Positions 61,052-64,000 of a stretch of DNA of 64,000 bases are shown here, piece after piece (positions within the stretch are counted from its first letter, which is position 1; each line of letters begins with the position of its first letter). Source of the DNA: Diaporthe sp. PMI_573 (Eukaryota > Ascomycota > Sordariomycetes > Diaporthales > Diaporthaceae); NCBI GenBank assembly GCA_021399435.1, contig JAJTUP010000027.1, positions 496,001 through 560,000 of the forward strand, read 5' to 3'. The notes below the pieces were generated by a model. The model was not told the origin of the DNA, made no database searches, and was given only the letters and a program-made list of their open reading frames with translations. Position numbers and translations under genes: made by a program.

Positions 61052-63062
61052 ATGCCAGAAACCCAAAGCGGTTTGACTAACTCACCAAAGATGGCCCCGT
61101 CAAATATGTTGCAACACGACGATGAAAAGCACTGGGGACAATCCGGCCCCAACGCAGGCGTCCTCCCCCAAGATAATAACCCGGGTACGTTTCCCCCGGG
61201 CTACGATGACCACGACGTAACAACGCTGGGGTCCCATAACGACGACGATGACGACGCAGGGTCGGCCGCGCCCCCCTCAATGATGAGGAGGCAAAGGACC
61301 GCGCGTGCGTCGGAGGATCTGAGGAGGACGGCTAGTAATGTCCTGTCTACCATTGCCTCGCGCCTCACGACGCGAGGCTGGCCAGAGCCGCCGCCTCCGC
61401 CAGATGGCGGCATTAAGGCCTGGACTCAGGTGGCTTGTGTACGTCTTACTGTCGAATTATCTATACCTAGGAATTCAAGATACCGAGGCAGCTCTGAATT
61501 GAAGACAATTTGCCTGATTTTCTGCACGAGTTGCGCACGACTTGTGCCAGTAGATAATACTGACTGCCAGATTGCTAACCTTGACGCAGGGATGGTATGC
61601 TAGAGAACACTGCTCGGCTTGCTTTTCTTGACTCTAATCGTTTGAGATACTGATGAGCTGCGCACAGGATCGCCATCTTCGTGACCTGGGGCTACCTGAA
61701 CTCATTCGGGAGCTTCCAAACATATTATGAGCAGACCATGCCCGGCACACGACCCTCAACAATCTCTTGGATCGGCTCCCTGCAGATCTGGCTGACCATG
61801 GTTATGGGTTTATTCACCGGCAGACTCCTTGATGCTGGCTTCTTCGTGCCGACCTTCTTTGTCGGAGCCTGCCTGCAGGTCCTCGGCATGTTTCTGATGA
61901 GCGTTTCCAAGACGTACTGGCAGCTCATGCTGACGCAGGGAGTTCTCACGGGCCTGGGCGGCGGCATCTTCTTCACACCATCGCTCGCGCTCGTGACCAC
62001 TGTGAGTTGACAGACAGAAACCCGCCCAATGCCCCACGAGGGGGCTGAGATACCCTCCTGGCGCACCTAGCAGCTGACTTTTGCAAAGTACTTCGATAAG
62101 AAACGCGGACTAGCTATGGGGCTCGTCACCACAGGCAACTCCGTCGGCGGCATTGTTTACCCCCTCGTGGTCCGACAGCTGATTCCGAAGCTCGGCTTCG
62201 CCTGGACATCGCGAGTGCTGGGCTTCATCAATTTGACTGCGCTGGGCTTGTGTGTTGCTTTCTTGCGGCCCCGCCTGCCCCCGCGCAAGTCCGGCCCCAT
62301 TATTGACTGGGCCGCCTTCCGGGAGCCCGTCTTCGACGCGTTTGTCGCGGGTTGGTGGCTGATTATGTGGGCCAACTACTACACCTTCTATTACATCGCC
62401 TCCTTCGCCGTCGCGGAGCTCGGAATGTCCTACTCGGCTGCCTCCGTCCTCGTCATGATCCTCAACGGTGCCGCTCTCCCCTTCCGCATCATCGTGCCGT
62501 TGTTCTCTGACCACCTTGGACCGATAAATGTACTGCTTCCCGTCACGCTTACGTGGGTGATAGTAGCATTCTGCTGGTTGGCCGTGAGGAATATTGGCGG
62601 GTACTATGCTTTCACGGCCGTCTACGGGGCAACGTCCGGCGCCTTCCAGGTATCTCCTCTTACACTCTTGCGTCTCTATCCACTCTCGCTGACTTAAAAA
62701 CCAAAGTGCTTGTTGCCGACCACTATCGCGAGCATAACTGACCGGCTAGATAAAGTCGGGACGAGAATGGGAATGGCGTTCTGTCTAATTTCAGTCGCAT
62801 CTATGGCTGGACCGCCGTCAGTATCATTCTTCTCCTACGGATCCCCGTCTTTCATATTTCGGAATATTCCACAACGCATCACTTCAGGACCCGTAGCAGG
62901 ACTAACGTAATATGCAGTGTGGGAGGCGCCTTACAGACTGCGGGCCCGCGCCAATTTCTAGGGCCGCAATTGTGGGCAGCCTGTTCTGTGTTGGTCGGGT
63001 TTGTTCTCATTCTCGTTGCCAGGTGGGCAAGGGCTGGCTTAAGCTTGCGTACGAAGTGCTAG
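61052..63062 (+). CDS. MFS transporter of the monocarboxylate (MCT) type
   Basis: Six exons: 61052-61438, 61590-61594, 61668-62001, 62071-62649, 62707-62816 and 62918-63062, giving 519 residues. A polar cytosolic N-terminus with an Asp run leads to PPPPPDGGIKAWTQVACGW, the D-G-G-x-x-x-W signature at the first helix of MCT-like proteins. It is followed by FVTWGYLNSFGSFQTYYEQT, family blocks in the middle (VTTQLTFAKYFDKKRGLAMG, TTGNSVGGIVYP) and about twelve membrane helices in all. Exon 2 is a 5-nt microexon (GGATG) preceded by a GCTAAC branch point; only with it does the frame join ACGWIAIFVTW. Exon 5 carries CLLPTTIASITDRLDKVGTRMG, and exon 6 closes with PVGGALQTAG and the last helix. The substrate is probably a monocarboxylate or related small acid; in fungi many members are riboflavin or unknown transporters. 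Intron 5 uses the weaker donor GTCAGT. An alternative ATG is at 61091. Confidence 0.9.
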
Positions 63063-64000
63063 GGCTGTCACGTTGAATCGGCATATTGAAACTCATTAGG
63101 GTAGAACCTGACGAGGTTCCACGTCATGGTTGGTGGAGGGTGGGACAAAGTTCAGATGTTCTGGGCATCTAGTGACCTATGGCAGGATGGCCAGTCCCTT
63201 GAAGAGGGAACAGCCGTGAACAGAGCATATCTTGAATCACCGAAGCAATAACATATATCACAGAATGAGTCCATTAGCAGGATAAATAATCATTACATAT
63301 CATTCCAAGAGCTTGAGGCTTCCTGGTTGTCAATTGACAGCTGAGTCTAGTACCCAATGGCGGCCAAGACAGCTTATATCCTGTCATTCGTAATTCTCAT
63401 CCACAAAAGACACGGGTGTAGTGCTGGAATTACATCCCCCCCTCTTGAATGCCAGTTTAGACCCCACTTGTAGGGGACATCTCATCACTACCCTGCGCAT
63501 ATTGTCATGAGAGGGGATACAGAGACAAGGCAGCTGTCCTCAATACGTCAATTGAAGTAAAGTCGGCATTTCCTTCCATGTAAGGAAGGGAGCTGTCAGA
63601 GATCGGAGGGGCCACACGCAGCCAATTGCCAGTGGGCCCTGCATATTCCATGAGGACTCGGATAGACAATAGGATTTGATCACTGTTGTCCCATAGTGGC
63701 CTGCTCTCAAAACCCTCGCGTGATATAAGGGGTGCTCAAGATGGCTAGACGTCCAAGAGCTAGCATGAATGCAGATGTACCTGTGTGTATAGACTGAGAG
63801 AAGGCGAGACGAGCTCGTTCATGACAATGTACCCCAATTAAGTGCCAAATGGTCTTTTTTAAGTTTCACCACCAAGAGAATTGTGCATATAGATCCATCT
63901 ACCAAGCTGTGGTGACCAATAACACACGTAAAGAGGCTTCGTTACAGGCGCGCACACACACACTGGCACGGACTGCAGAAGCGAAGTAACTCTTGTTCAT
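63063..64000. other. gene-free right end, AT-richer
   Basis: No gene supported. The base composition is more AT-rich than the rest of the window. It holds a possible solo LTR (listed separately) and a short CA repeat near 63950-63963. Confidence 0.5.
63503..63826. mobile_element. possible solo LTR
   Basis: A 324-bp segment begins TGTCATGA and ends TCATGACA, an exact 8-bp terminal inversion with the TG..CA ends of retroviral-type LTRs; the inversion extends to 10 bp with the flanking AT. A TATA-like GATATAAGG lies at 63721-63729, two thirds along, as an LTR promoter would. The flanks are ATAT on the left and ATGT on the right, an imperfect 4-bp match, so a target-site duplication is not proven. 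There is no adjacent polypurine tract or primer-binding site that I can recognise and no second copy in the window. Confidence 0.4.

Overview
The window is nuclear DNA of a filamentous ascomycete, most likely a Sordariomycete; I cannot fix the order. The reasons are: compact protein-coding genes broken by introns of mostly 50-150 bp with GT..AG ends and CTAAC/CTGA-like branch points; GC-rich coding sequence; and a set of typically mould genes (NIMA kinase, an FlbC-like C2H2 factor, a fused Arg5,6 polyprotein, a fungal annexin with an SR-rich tail, a P450 and a monocarboxylate-type MFS transporter). I found no tRNA, rRNA, CRISPR array or intact transposon.

Layout, left to right. 952-1965 (-) is an FlbC-like C2H2 regulator with about 13 kb of apparently non-coding DNA upstream of it. 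15112-17408 (-) is NIMA kinase, divergent from 18020-20164 (+), an ankyrin/BTB protein. 22650-24470 (-) is Gpi2/PIG-C. 28484-29395 (+) is a small single-pass membrane protein of unknown function. 31284-33565 (+) is an annexin with a long SR-rich N-terminus. 35295-37602 (+) is a nine-exon cytochrome P450. 39729-40676 (+) is the exocytic R-SNARE synaptobrevin (Snc). 42931-45715 (+) is the bifunctional arginine-biosynthesis polyprotein. 46379-46969 (+) is mitoribosomal protein uS14m (Mrp2). 47666-49287 (+) is an Arb2-domain protein. 50251-51927 (-) is a mitochondrial membrane protein of the group often mislabelled 'maltose permease', divergent from 52500-53893 (+), an unknown membrane protein. 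55719-58094 (-) is a 791-residue protein of unknown function. 61052-63062 (+) is an MCT-type MFS transporter. The right end holds a possible solo LTR.

Most genes are housekeeping (cell cycle, GPI anchor, secretion, arginine, mitochondrial translation) with independent functions; I see no secondary-metabolite cluster and no multi-gene system. The genes were rebuilt exon by exon from splice sites and family conservation, and every reconstructed reading frame closes exactly.

The observations most worth following are two microexons (6 nt in the P450, 5 nt in the transporter) that automated gene callers would miss, a degenerate 15-bp minisatellite with a palindromic core between two convergent genes, the 13-kb gene-poor region upstream of the C2H2 regulator, and the LTR-like element at the right end.
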